A stretch of DNA of 64,000 bases from a virus, in the IMG/VR virus record IMGVR_UViG_3300048597_000624, positions 21,225 through 85,224 of that record, one strand, 5' to 3'. The notes below the pieces were generated by a model. It searched no databases and had not been told where the DNA came from. It worked only from the letters and a program-made list of their open reading frames with translations. Positions within the stretch are counted from its first letter, which is position 1. Each line of letters opens with the position of its first letter. The position numbers and the translations under genes were made by a program. Below are positions 8,090-16,213 of this stretch, piece by piece.

Positions 8090-8746
8090 TTATGACTTGC
8101 CATTAAACGCCAGCAACCAGTCCCAGTCGTGCTTGGCGAAATGTTCGCGGTAAATGCTGTCTTCGCGCAACGCAGTGTCGTCTAACGAAACGAACCCCGC
8201 CGCGCCAAACTGTTCCCGCCACCACTCGAGCGGCTTGATGCAAATATGCGTGGGATCCTCGCCAGGCGTGCCGGGCGTTCTCCCTTGGCGTCCAAACGAG
8301 TCCGCGGTGTCGAGCGCGACAAAGATCAACCCGCCGGGCCGAAGCGCCCGTCGCAGTTCGCGCAAAATGAACGGCACCAATTCGGGCTTCCAATGCTCGG
8401 CGACTTGTGCGGAATGAATCGCGTCGAACTCGTCATCGCCGAACAAGTGCAGGTTGACCGCATCGCAGATTTCCCAGCGCTGATACGGCCATTGCTTGCG
8501 GGCGATGCCGATCGTGTGTTCGTTCAGATCGATCCCGGTGCAAGTCATCGCGCCCGCATCCATGATTCCGTGCGCGATCGCGCCGCAGGCGCAGCCCACG
8601 TCGAGCACTCGTCTCCCCGAAAGGCCAAGCGAACCGACCCACCAGCGACCGTACAGCTTCTGCCAGTCGGAGTAATTCGCGTAGTCGAGCCCGTTGTCTC
8701 GGTGCTGCTCGTAGTAGAGCCGGTCGTAGGCCGTGCGGGTGAGCAT
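8090..8746 (-). CDS. Class I SAM-dependent methyltransferase
   Basis: 218 residues. Motif I is VLDVGCACG, followed by an acidic ribose-binding end of strand 2 (CTGIDLNEH), a DAVNLHLFGDDEFDAIHSAQ motif IV region, and the LRPGGLIFVAL post-motif loop. The fold is that of small-molecule or sugar methyltransferases such as UbiE/Methyltransf_11. It starts inside the glycosyltransferase stop (TAATG), so the pair is translated together and probably acts on the same glycan substrate. The substrate is not known. Confidence 0.85.
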   Translation of the reverse strand: MLTRTAYDRLYYEQHRDNGLDYANYSDWQKLYGRWWVGSLGLSGRRVLDVGCACGAIAHGIMDAGAMTCTGIDLNEHTIGIARKQWPYQRWEICDAVNLHLFGDDEFDAIHSAQVAEHWKPELVPFILRELRRALRPGGLIFVALDTADSFGRQGRTPGTPGEDPTHICIKPLEWWREQFGAAGFVSLDDTALREDSIYREHFAKHDWDWLLAFNGKS

Positions 8747-9960
8747 TAGAGAGCCGCCAATCTTTCTTTGAGCAGTGCGGGCAGGAAGTAGCGATAGTGC
8801 TTGTCCGCCTCAGCGAACCGATACTTGCGCCGGAAGTATTCGTCGCCGGTGTCGTGGTCGCCGAAGATGAAACGTCGATGGCCGGGACGAATGACATGCT
8901 CCACGTTGTCGGCCAGGCCGTAGTAATTGACCGGGTGGAACTGATGCCAAGCGATCATCGTGGGGGTGTCGGTCGCTCCCGCCACGTGCTCGGGGCCGCT
9001 GTCGATGCCGATCATGTAGGCCGACTGCTGAATCATGGCTGCGATCTTCTCGCCATCACCCGTGCCGGTCCCACCCCAGAATGGATGTTTGACGTCGTTG
9101 ATGGCGATGCCATCTCGCTCCGACAACCGCGAGCGAGGTTTCGTCTCCCACTCCAGCACGAACGGGAGAAACCCAGCCCGCTTGGCGACAAGGCAGAGTT
9201 CTCGCGCGACGCGCTCGCTCATATCCTTGGCGTCTTTGGCAGAGTTGCCTTGGTAGTGGATGAGCACGATGGGGTATCGCTGTCCGGAAGCCACTCGCCG
9301 TCCGCACATTTCCGCCAGGTAATCGCTGGCCGACTCCATCACCTCATCGCTGATGCAAACGGCGTAGCGGCAGAGTTCCTCGATCGGTTCGATTTGGAAG
9401 GCATGACGCAGGTACTGTTCGGCCTTGGTCGATGGAGAGTTGGAATAAGTCTCCCACGGCTCGTGCCACGGAACCCAGCGATAGTCGGTGTAGCCTTCCG
9501 CTGACTTGTCCTCGGAGTAGACATGGCGAGCCAAGCCGCGAAAGAGCGTATGGGCTCCCACCTTGGACGAAACATCAATTGCCCATTCCGGGTGCAAGTG
9601 TCGCAGGTGGAGCAGTACCGTCGTGAACTGGACCGCATCGCCAAAGCCGTGCTCGAAGCGTGCCAGCAGCGTTGGCTGCTTGATCCAGGCTGCTAGGGGC
9701 CTAGGGATGGGTAGGGCCCAATTGAGCCAGGCTTGCCGCCACGGACATTTGCATCCGGGAGACTTCTTGATCCCAACGGCGTCCAGCGCGGCAGACACTA
9801 GATCTCCTGCGCCTTGAAATTCAAGCGGTACGTCGTCCAGAGACACGCTGTCGCAGGTTCGATTGATCTGGTCCGTCGAATACCCATGTGTTCGCGCAAT
9901 GAATCCGCATCGCCGACACGACGCTTCCCGGTCTGAGATTAGATAGAAATCGCAGCGCAT
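8746..9960 (-). CDS. GT9-like glycosyltransferase with N-terminal Cys motif
   Basis: 404 residues. The first 40 contain four cysteines (Cys3, Cys15, Cys18, Cys36) that probably bind zinc. The C-terminal domain carries the nucleotide-sugar site of heptosyltransferase-like GT9 enzymes: GIDSGPEHVAGATDTPTMIA with Asp320. A phage-carried GT-B enzyme could modify the host surface glycan to block other phages, or glycosylate virion proteins; its coupling to a methyltransferase fits either. The Cys-rich N-terminal extension is an oddity compared with standard GT9 enzymes. Confidence 0.75.
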   Translation of the reverse strand: MRCDFYLISDREASCRRCGFIARTHGYSTDQINRTCDSVSLDDVPLEFQGAGDLVSAALDAVGIKKSPGCKCPWRQAWLNWALPIPRPLAAWIKQPTLLARFEHGFGDAVQFTTVLLHLRHLHPEWAIDVSSKVGAHTLFRGLARHVYSEDKSAEGYTDYRWVPWHEPWETYSNSPSTKAEQYLRHAFQIEPIEELCRYAVCISDEVMESASDYLAEMCGRRVASGQRYPIVLIHYQGNSAKDAKDMSERVARELCLVAKRAGFLPFVLEWETKPRSRLSERDGIAINDVKHPFWGGTGTGDGEKIAAMIQQSAYMIGIDSGPEHVAGATDTPTMIAWHQFHPVNYYGLADNVEHVIRPGHRRFIFGDHDTGDEYFRRKYRFAEADKHYRYFLPALLKERLAAL

Positions 9961-9963
9961 GAT

Positions 9964-10635
9964 TTACATCAACGTGAACACTTGAGCGGTCATGACGCCA
10001 TTGAAGTCGCAGAGGTCGGTTCCAAGAGGGTGACGCGCCCAGTTCTCATTGACCGTCTCGGACAAATTCATGCAATCAATCGGCTCGTCATAGGTATTAC
10101 TGACCGCAAAAAAATTATTAGGATGCGGAGCCGGGGAGCCGTGATTGCAACCAACACGGATTGCATAGAGAGTTGGGCTGAACTTTTGGAAGCACAGCGA
10201 GCATGCCGCGTTTGTGCATGTTCCTCCCGAGATCGACGTGCAGCATTGATTGGAAGTTGTTGCCGCGAAGTACCACACGCCGTTGTAGCTAAAGCAGCAG
10301 CTTGCCGGAGGGAACGCCAAGCCGATTCCGCTGATGACAACTTCGTATTCGACGGCCGCAACGCCGTCCTTGCAGGCATCGCACAACACAACGCTGCTGC
10401 CACTCAATCGACGTCGCCGCGTTGAAGTCGACGTGCTCCCAGGCGGCGGAGGCGGCGGCGGAACGTGTGTCGACGTCGAAGTACTCCCGCGATCGCGCGT
10501 GCTCGTGCTGCCCGGATCCATCCCGCAGCAGCGCGGCACCCCCGCCATCTCTAGCAGCGGAAGCGACATGGCGACGAACATCGTCAGCTTCCACACCCAA
10601 GATCGCTTCCACAGCATGCCGCGCGGAATAGACAT
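9964..10635 (-). CDS. Cys-rich secreted or virion protein with STST linker
   Basis: 223 residues. A hydrophobic N-terminal segment (WKLTMFVAMSLPLLEMAG) may be a signal peptide or anchor. A low-complexity linker follows with GSTSTST repeats and a seven-Pro run, then a domain with about a dozen cysteines (CDACKDG, CCFSYNG, CCTSISGGTC). GGGAG precedes the ATG. Cysteine-rich extracellular domains on such linkers are typical of surface or tail-exposed proteins. Family not recognised. Confidence 0.6.
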   Translation of the reverse strand: MSIPRGMLWKRSWVWKLTMFVAMSLPLLEMAGVPRCCGMDPGSTSTRDRGSTSTSTHVPPPPPPPGSTSTSTRRRRLSGSSVVLCDACKDGVAAVEYEVVISGIGLAFPPASCCFSYNGVWYFAATTSNQCCTSISGGTCTNAACSLCFQKFSPTLYAIRVGCNHGSPAPHPNNFFAVSNTYDEPIDCMNLSETVNENWARHPLGTDLCDFNGVMTAQVFTLM

Positions 10636-10638
10636 CGA

Positions 10639-12186
10639 TCAGCACTCCCGTTGCCACATTTCCCAACGATTCGCGTCGGCCATGTAGCGCATATAGCCTT
10701 GGTCGGTCCCTTCCGCAGGTCCGATCCCAATCGGATCGTGCAGCAACACTTCAAGCCCGCTGTCGATCAGTTCGCCATCCACGCCGTCCGCATCGGCGAC
10801 CATCATCTTCACTGTCCCGCTGCTGCCTTTGCCGATGCCGCCTTCCTGCGTGCATTCCCAGCGGGCTTCGGGCCAGTATTGAGGTTGCTCGTCGAAGCAA
10901 TGGCAAAGTTCGGTGATCGCGAAGTTGGGCGGCAGGGAGTGGGCTTCAATCAATGCCTGCGGGCCGTCTGGTCCGATCGACCCGAACGAGCAGAGCACGT
11001 AATCGTCAGACCCTCGTGTCCGTAAGCTTGGTCTTACAAAATCACACGCATGGCTGACGTCGTACCAGACATACATTCGAGCGTAGTAATCGTGGGCAAT
11101 CAGTTCGGCCAGGGCGTCTAGTTCCGCTTGATTTACTGGCTCGCTCGGTCCGCCTTCGCTGTCGGTAAAGTCAGCAAGTGCCGTTGTGCGAATAGTAATT
11201 ACTGACCGGTAGACGCCTTCGCTGCCCATGTAATCTCGCGCGTGCTTGGTAATTGCATATTCCTCTCCGCGCGGAGATACGATTCCCTCTCGCCACTTGC
11301 GGAACACAACATCCACACGCTCGGGAACGTGAGCGTGTCCGACTCTAATGTGATACGACAAGTTCGTTTGTCCGCCTGTCACGCACGAACTTCTGTTTGG
11401 GTGTATGTCACTCAGACCAACAACTTCATCGGTCGCAAAGAGTCCAGTGGGCGGCTCGGACAACACGACATGATCGCCCTGGCAAATCACGCGGCGCCCA
11501 ACCGACGCAGCCGCAACATCTAGTAGGACTGCCGGGTTGTCATGCATGCTGCAAAGCGTATATGGATCCGGCTTTCCGTATCCCTCGTCGAGAGATCCGG
11601 GAATATCCAAGGTCAAGCCCAAGTCGTCTTCAATTGCGTGGAAGAACTCTTCCCAAGTCGGTGGCTCGTCGATTGCGGGATTGAATTCCTTGTCCCACGA
11701 AGTGTTTCTGAATTGCCACCAATATCGCTGGTCGACCAGTGGCAGAATGAAGAGGTCTTCGGGAATAACGAAGCCTTGTCGTGAATGCAGGCCCCGGGGC
11801 TCGAGTGCCCACATCTTTAGTTCCGTGGCGTTCGTTCCATTGGAGAGAAAGAGCATTCCAGAAGACTCGGAAGAACCTTGGATCAACGGCCTCGCTTGAT
11901 TGAAAATGGCCTCGTATTGCTCAGCGTTTATCAGAAAACACCCAACTGCCCATCGGCTGGCGCCAGTTGGCCAGTAAATTTGATTGACCTTCAGTTTTGG
12001 AGGCTCGGGCCAGTTAATGAGAGGGATGCCGCGAGGGGTTGGGCCTGATGATTTCTGCCTCCACGTGCCGTAGAAGTTGTGATTGGGCCCAGCCGGGAGA
12101 ATGTGTGAAAGCGGCATGTACTGATCGAAATATTCAACCAGCTCGGCAGTCGGCAGCAGAAGCGGCACGCCAGCGTAAGAAATCAC
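10639..12186 (-). CDS. Large hypothetical tail-region protein
   Basis: 515 residues from a GTG at 12186 that forms a 4-base GTGA overlap with the upstream stop; a TTG at 12198 is the alternative. It is rich in Trp, Tyr, Pro and Asp, with no membrane segment. It follows directly after the probable tail completion protein and the large 537-aa tail protein, which suggests a tail tip or baseplate component. No domain recognised. Confidence 0.6.
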   Translation of the reverse strand: MISYAGVPLLLPTAELVEYFDQYMPLSHILPAGPNHNFYGTWRQKSSGPTPRGIPLINWPEPPKLKVNQIYWPTGASRWAVGCFLINAEQYEAIFNQARPLIQGSSESSGMLFLSNGTNATELKMWALEPRGLHSRQGFVIPEDLFILPLVDQRYWWQFRNTSWDKEFNPAIDEPPTWEEFFHAIEDDLGLTLDIPGSLDEGYGKPDPYTLCSMHDNPAVLLDVAAASVGRRVICQGDHVVLSEPPTGLFATDEVVGLSDIHPNRSSCVTGGQTNLSYHIRVGHAHVPERVDVVFRKWREGIVSPRGEEYAITKHARDYMGSEGVYRSVITIRTTALADFTDSEGGPSEPVNQAELDALAELIAHDYYARMYVWYDVSHACDFVRPSLRTRGSDDYVLCSFGSIGPDGPQALIEAHSLPPNFAITELCHCFDEQPQYWPEARWECTQEGGIGKGSSGTVKMMVADADGVDGELIDSGLEVLLHDPIGIGPAEGTDQGYMRYMADANRWEMWQREC

Positions 12187-12671
12187 GTCATGGCCCAATC
12201 GAACTCGACCCGAATCTTCCAGGCCATCCTGAACGTCGAACCATCACCATCGACGGGTGACGAATACGCCAAGGGCTCGAGCGGGCTGCGAAGAATCTCG
12301 TCGCCGCCGGATTGCAAATCGTGGGCGTTGAGCGCTTTGAGAACCTTCTCAGCCAGTGGCAGCAGCCCATGCGCGGAGTCCGTCAACGCCGATTCGGTGT
12401 GGCCTCGTTCGTCGCGGTTGGATTGGACGTCGATCGCGATCAGCACCGCGCTGTCAAACGTCGTCTGCTCTCGGCCGCCGCCCTCCCAAAGGCCTCGATC
12501 GAGCTGGCCGGAGTCGGGGCAAACTTTGCAGACCGGCACCGGATCGGCCTTCGTGTCCTCGAACCGCGAGATAAAGCAGGTCGAATCGGAGTTGAACTCC
12601 GTCACTTGGGCCTGGATCCGCGCGACGATGGCCGCCAGGATCGTTTGCAGGTTGGTTGAGACGCGGGCCAT
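12183..12671 (-). CDS. Probable tail completion/terminator protein
   Basis: 162 residues. The layout, an N-terminal helix (LQTILAAIVARIQAQV) followed by a long beta-rich part ending in FRMAWKIRVEFDW, is like small tail-terminator proteins that cap the tail tube. It contains CKVCPDSG, a single CxxC. Position among tail genes supports this, but the family call is inference from length, layout and neighbours. Confidence 0.5.
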   Translation of the reverse strand: MARVSTNLQTILAAIVARIQAQVTEFNSDSTCFISRFEDTKADPVPVCKVCPDSGQLDRGLWEGGGREQTTFDSAVLIAIDVQSNRDERGHTESALTDSAHGLLPLAEKVLKALNAHDLQSGGDEILRSPLEPLAYSSPVDGDGSTFRMAWKIRVEFDWAMT

Positions 12672-12741
12672 AAGCCTTCTCCCGGATCGCCGTTTTGCTT
12701 ATGGCGAGATACAAGCAAAGCGGCGGAATGCTTGTGTACGA

Positions 12742-13209
12742 TCAGAGGCCAGCGAGGTCGTCGGCCGCTGGGGCTCCCTGCGCAACGGTGGGAGGTTCCT
12801 GCGCAGGGACTTCTTGCGCAGGGAGTCCGAAACTCTCGAACAGTTCCACCAGCGAAAGCACGGAGTCGATCAAATCCCCCAGGTCGATCGAGGGACTTGC
12901 CGGCATGGCCGGTTCGACCACGCCGTTGACCAGATCGCCCACAGTCGGGCTTTCCCAGAATGGCCGAACTTCCTGGGCTTCATGCTGATGCAGAACCACC
13001 GACGGCCGCCCGCGAAGCGCCGACGCAACCGACTCTGCGTACTTTCCAACCAGGTCGAGCGCGGCATAGGCATCGGGTGTCTCGCCGAGACGATGGAAAG
13101 TGAACTCCTCTAATCGTTCCACGTTGTTGTAAAGTTCGTTTATGCACGCGGAATGACCGCGACCGGCAATTGCTGCGCACGTTGCAATTCGTTGATTGAG
13201 GTATTTCAC
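12742..13209 (-). CDS. Hypothetical protein, tail region
   Basis: 155 residues. The N-terminal part is helical with two cysteines; the C-terminal third is acidic and then Pro/Ala-rich (LPAQEVPAQEPPTVAQG). It sits between two tail-module genes with a 70-base gap downstream. No family recognised. Confidence 0.55.
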   Translation of the reverse strand: MKYLNQRIATCAAIAGRGHSACINELYNNVERLEEFTFHRLGETPDAYAALDLVGKYAESVASALRGRPSVVLHQHEAQEVRPFWESPTVGDLVNGVVEPAMPASPSIDLGDLIDSVLSLVELFESFGLPAQEVPAQEPPTVAQGAPAADDLAGL

Positions 13210-13221
13210 GGCACGTCTCCC

Positions 13222-14835
13222 TTACGAAATCAAACTGTCCGGAATCGTGATCCCGACGCCACTCGTAGTGGGCAGCAGCAGTCCCTTGGCTTTCAAATCG
13301 AAGTTTCTGTCCATCCATTCGTGGAACTCGCCCGCGCGGTCGTTCGTGACGGCCAGGCCATACCGGTCGCCAATCGCCCAAGCGATGTTGCCTTCGAACG
13401 CCGCGACACTCGGGCCGCCGCTGTAAATCTGCGTCATGGCCACCAGCGAGAAATCGTCCGCGAATACGCTGCTGGTATTGCTCACCGCGGTTGAGATTCG
13501 GTAGCGCAGATAAACCTGCGGAGGCAGCACGCGCGGGGTGCGGAACGCCACGTTCTTTGCGGCATAGCTGGTCGTCAGCCCGGTCGCGGAAATCGTCAGC
13601 GTGTTGGCCGTCCCCTCGTCGTCGTTGATGACGGCGCCGCCATCCCAGAGCGAGACTTGCAGCACGCCAGCCGCCGGGACCGAATCGACCTTGAATTGTC
13701 CGTTGAACGCATACTGCGTTTGCGGTGAGAGCGACAACGGTACAAGGATCTCGGTCAGTTCCGATCCGTTGGAATCGAACTCCAACGCCTTTCCGTCGCC
13801 ATAAACGTGCGTCGAACCGGCAGTCGTGGTGTTGTGAGCTATCGACGGGCTGCCGCCGGTCAAGTAGCTCGTGCTGGTCAACTGAGTGACGTTGCCGCCC
13901 ACGCCGTTGAACGTGATCGTGTGCGTGTAGTTCGGCGATGTGCCGGTTGCCGCCACGGTTACGAGCTCGAGTCCCTTCAGAGCCCGCAACCGCGACTGGA
14001 CGGTCGAAGCAGGAGCGTTGTACGCGATGAGAGCGGTCGTCTGGACCTGGCTCGCGGCGTTGGTGTAGCTCAGCGTGTAATAGCCGTCGGTTGGGGTGCC
14101 GCTGATCGCGACCGTTTGCACTTCCACGTCCGTAAGCTTGATCGTGGTGCCGATCGTCCCGAGTACCTTGATCCAGTCGTCGGGGAAGTTGGCTTGGTCG
14201 TCTTCGTCCTCGAACCCGCCGTTCGTGATGAGTCCCCCGCCGGTTGTGACTGTGACCGTTGCTGACTTGCCCGATCCCGCCGGCCAGGATTCGGACAGCA
14301 AGTTGCGAGCCGCCACGGGGGCCTTGAGCCGGAACGACGTCGCGGCGGTCGCTTCGATTTGGATCGTCTCCGCCAGCATCAGTTCGTTGACCAGTCCATC
14401 CGCGCGCTTGGTGCTGACGACGAACGTGCCGTTGCCTGCGGGGGAGCCCACGGCCGAGACGGAGGCACCGACGGCGTTCTCTTCGACGGCCTCGGTATCG
14501 GCGATCATCTGCCGAATAATCTCGCGCAGAACGGACGCGATGTCGTAAGCCGGCAACGCGACGTCATCCTTGACCATCTGGATGCAGGTGTTTTCGATCG
14601 CGGTTTTCAGCGCGGACTGGAGCGTGTCGGTGTTCGTTTTGAAGTTGTTCAGCGCTGGGGGCAGGCCCGCGACGGCCGCTTCAAGCTCGGGGCTGACCGC
14701 GGCGAACTCGTCGAGGGCGTCCTCAACCTCGGCCGGAACGGTCGTCCCCCGGGCGGTGTTCAGGACTTCCTGGGCGTAGAAAAGTTTGCCCAATCGGACG
14801 GGAAGGCTGCCGCTGCCGGACCAAGAGAGAGCCAT
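13222..14835 (-). CDS. Large beta-rich virion protein
   Basis: 537 residues from the ATG at 14835 (MALSWSGSG). An earlier in-frame start would read through the terminator-like element just upstream. Residues 1-130 are helical; from about 190 the chain is Thr/Ser/Gly-rich with beta-sandwich-like repeats (YYTLSYTNAASQVQTTALIA, TVQSRLRALKGLELVTVA), and a carbohydrate-binding-like jelly roll is plausible (GGFEDEDDQANFPDDW). This suggests a tail or fibre protein. It is preceded by copy 1 of the two-hairpin element. Confidence 0.6.
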   Translation of the reverse strand: MALSWSGSGSLPVRLGKLFYAQEVLNTARGTTVPAEVEDALDEFAAVSPELEAAVAGLPPALNNFKTNTDTLQSALKTAIENTCIQMVKDDVALPAYDIASVLREIIRQMIADTEAVEENAVGASVSAVGSPAGNGTFVVSTKRADGLVNELMLAETIQIEATAATSFRLKAPVAARNLLSESWPAGSGKSATVTVTTGGGLITNGGFEDEDDQANFPDDWIKVLGTIGTTIKLTDVEVQTVAISGTPTDGYYTLSYTNAASQVQTTALIAYNAPASTVQSRLRALKGLELVTVAATGTSPNYTHTITFNGVGGNVTQLTSTSYLTGGSPSIAHNTTTAGSTHVYGDGKALEFDSNGSELTEILVPLSLSPQTQYAFNGQFKVDSVPAAGVLQVSLWDGGAVINDDEGTANTLTISATGLTTSYAAKNVAFRTPRVLPPQVYLRYRISTAVSNTSSVFADDFSLVAMTQIYSGGPSVAAFEGNIAWAIGDRYGLAVTNDRAGEFHEWMDRNFDLKAKGLLLPTTSGVGITIPDSLIS

Positions 14836-14860
14836 AGGGAAAGCCTGTTTCGCCGTGTGC

Positions 14861-14926
14861 CAACGAAAAAAGCCCGCCAGCAAGCCGATATTGGCTCGAA
14901 GGCGGGCCCGGTTGTTCCGACACCCA
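14861..14926 (-). promoter_or_regulatory. Two-hairpin terminator-like element, copy 1
   Basis: On the minus strand, GGGTGTCGGAACAACCGG is followed at once by a GC-rich hairpin (CCCGCC...GGCGGG) and TTTTTTCG, 26 bases before the start of the 537-aa virion gene. The same module occurs at 22533-22591, 24019-24078 and 40075-40145. The first segment can form its own small stem UCGG-AACAA-CCGG. Confidence 0.75.
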
Positions 14927-14979
14927 TGTTGAGTTGTGCGGGGTATTCTAGCGATCCCTGGCGGCCAGTGCCAAGGTTC

Positions 14980-15011
14980 TTGCTGACTTTCGGATTTGCC
15001 CAAATTAAATT
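14980..15011 (+). promoter_or_regulatory. Possible plus-strand promoter
   Basis: TTGCTG at 14980-14985 and the AT-rich block AAATTAAATTAAA at 15002-15014 could be -35 and -10 regions for the only internal plus-strand gene. Spacing is loose (17-20 bases depending on the hexamer chosen), so this is a weak call based mainly on need: the gene has no plus-strand neighbour to be co-transcribed with. Confidence 0.3.
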
Positions 15012-15043
15012 AAACGCTGGATTCAGGCCCGGGAGCCCATGAA

Positions 15044-16213
15044 ATGTCCAACGAGTCCCCCACTGTCGACGCCGACCTTCGTTTCTCGTTCCGCTGCCCG
15101 TCGTGCGGCGCCAAGTGCAAGAGCAAGGTCAAGCACGTCGGCAAACGCGTGGATTGCCCGAAGTGCGGGGCATCGATCGCGGTGCCGAGTTACTCCGGAA
15201 GGGGAGAGCAGTTCGAAGATTTGGAAATGACGGATTTGCTCAAGCGGGAGCCCGGAAGGATCCAGCCGGACGCCCCGACGATCAAGGATTGGCAAGCCAC
15301 TCCGTCGCAGTCCGGATCCGGACGGAGTGTGGAAGAAAGCCTGTTTGACGATCTGCCCAGCGCGGAGGAATCGCGAGTTCGGTTCGATGCGATCAGTCGC
15401 GATGACGACTCGGATGACGATCAGCCGAGTATTGATCTGACGATGAGGGCGAAGCCGGAGCGGCGAGATGGCCCGGCAGTTCCAACGTGGGCTCCCGGCA
15501 CAGTTGCAATCATTGCCTGGATGTTCCTAACGACCGCGCACGCCGCATGGATTTCATGGAGCAATACTGAACTGCCAGCCCAGGTGTACACTGCCTTTAC
15601 AAGTTCCATTGGCGCATCGAATCTGTACTGGGCGGTATTTCTCTCAATTCGCGCTTGGAGAGTTGCGAAGTTTTATTCAACAATTTCTGGAGGCGCGCTG
15701 CCCGCGTTTCCGCAATTCATTCGCTACCTGATGGCTATCTCCACGTCATGGTTTGGGATCGGAGCGGTAAGCTTCCTCCTTACGGTCCCTTACGCCATTT
15801 TTTCCAATGAGAACCTTGGGATTGTGCTGGCTGCGATTGGAATGTATTGGGCTCTTTCTCTCGTGATGTGGCTTGCGACGATTACGGTGCTTGGTGTTGT
15901 GTATTTCATCACTAAACCGCCAGTAGTCTATGCAATGCCTGCTCCCAGTCTCGATCAAGAACGAACGACGGCAAAGTCCATTAGCCTTAGTGAAATTGCT
16001 GTTTTGTTTGGGCTCTTGGCGATATGCGCCGTCTGCGGAGCGGCAATTGGAGTTTCTGCACGCGCAATCTATCCGCTGTCGCCGGCCAACGTGGGGATTC
16101 AAGGTCGCTTTGACAGGCTACCTATCAGAGCGAACGGAGCCCAAGCCCAACAGAACCAGCAAATGTGGAAAGACATGATTCGCGGTCTGGCAAACCAGAA
16201 CCAGCAGAACTAG
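15044..16213 (+). CDS. Zinc-ribbon multi-pass membrane protein (probable moron)
   Basis: 389 residues; GGGAG lies 9 bases before the ATG. The N-terminus has two CxxC pairs, CPSCGAKC and CPKCGAS, spaced about 18 residues, a zinc ribbon common in planctomycete proteins. An acidic linker follows (SRDDDSDDDQPS), then five or so membrane segments, for example VAIIAWMFLTTAHAAW, LGIVLAAIGMYWALSLVMWL and AVLFGLLAICAVCGAAIG. It is the only plus-strand gene inside the virion operon and its stop shares CTAG with the convergent neighbour. Such lone opposite genes are usually morons expressed in the lysogen; superinfection exclusion is a possible role, not shown. Confidence 0.75.
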   Translation: MSNESPTVDADLRFSFRCPSCGAKCKSKVKHVGKRVDCPKCGASIAVPSYSGRGEQFEDLEMTDLLKREPGRIQPDAPTIKDWQATPSQSGSGRSVEESLFDDLPSAEESRVRFDAISRDDDSDDDQPSIDLTMRAKPERRDGPAVPTWAPGTVAIIAWMFLTTAHAAWISWSNTELPAQVYTAFTSSIGASNLYWAVFLSIRAWRVAKFYSTISGGALPAFPQFIRYLMAISTSWFGIGAVSFLLTVPYAIFSNENLGIVLAAIGMYWALSLVMWLATITVLGVVYFITKPPVVYAMPAPSLDQERTTAKSISLSEIAVLFGLLAICAVCGAAIGVSARAIYPLSPANVGIQGRFDRLPIRANGAQAQQNQQMWKDMIRGLANQNQQN

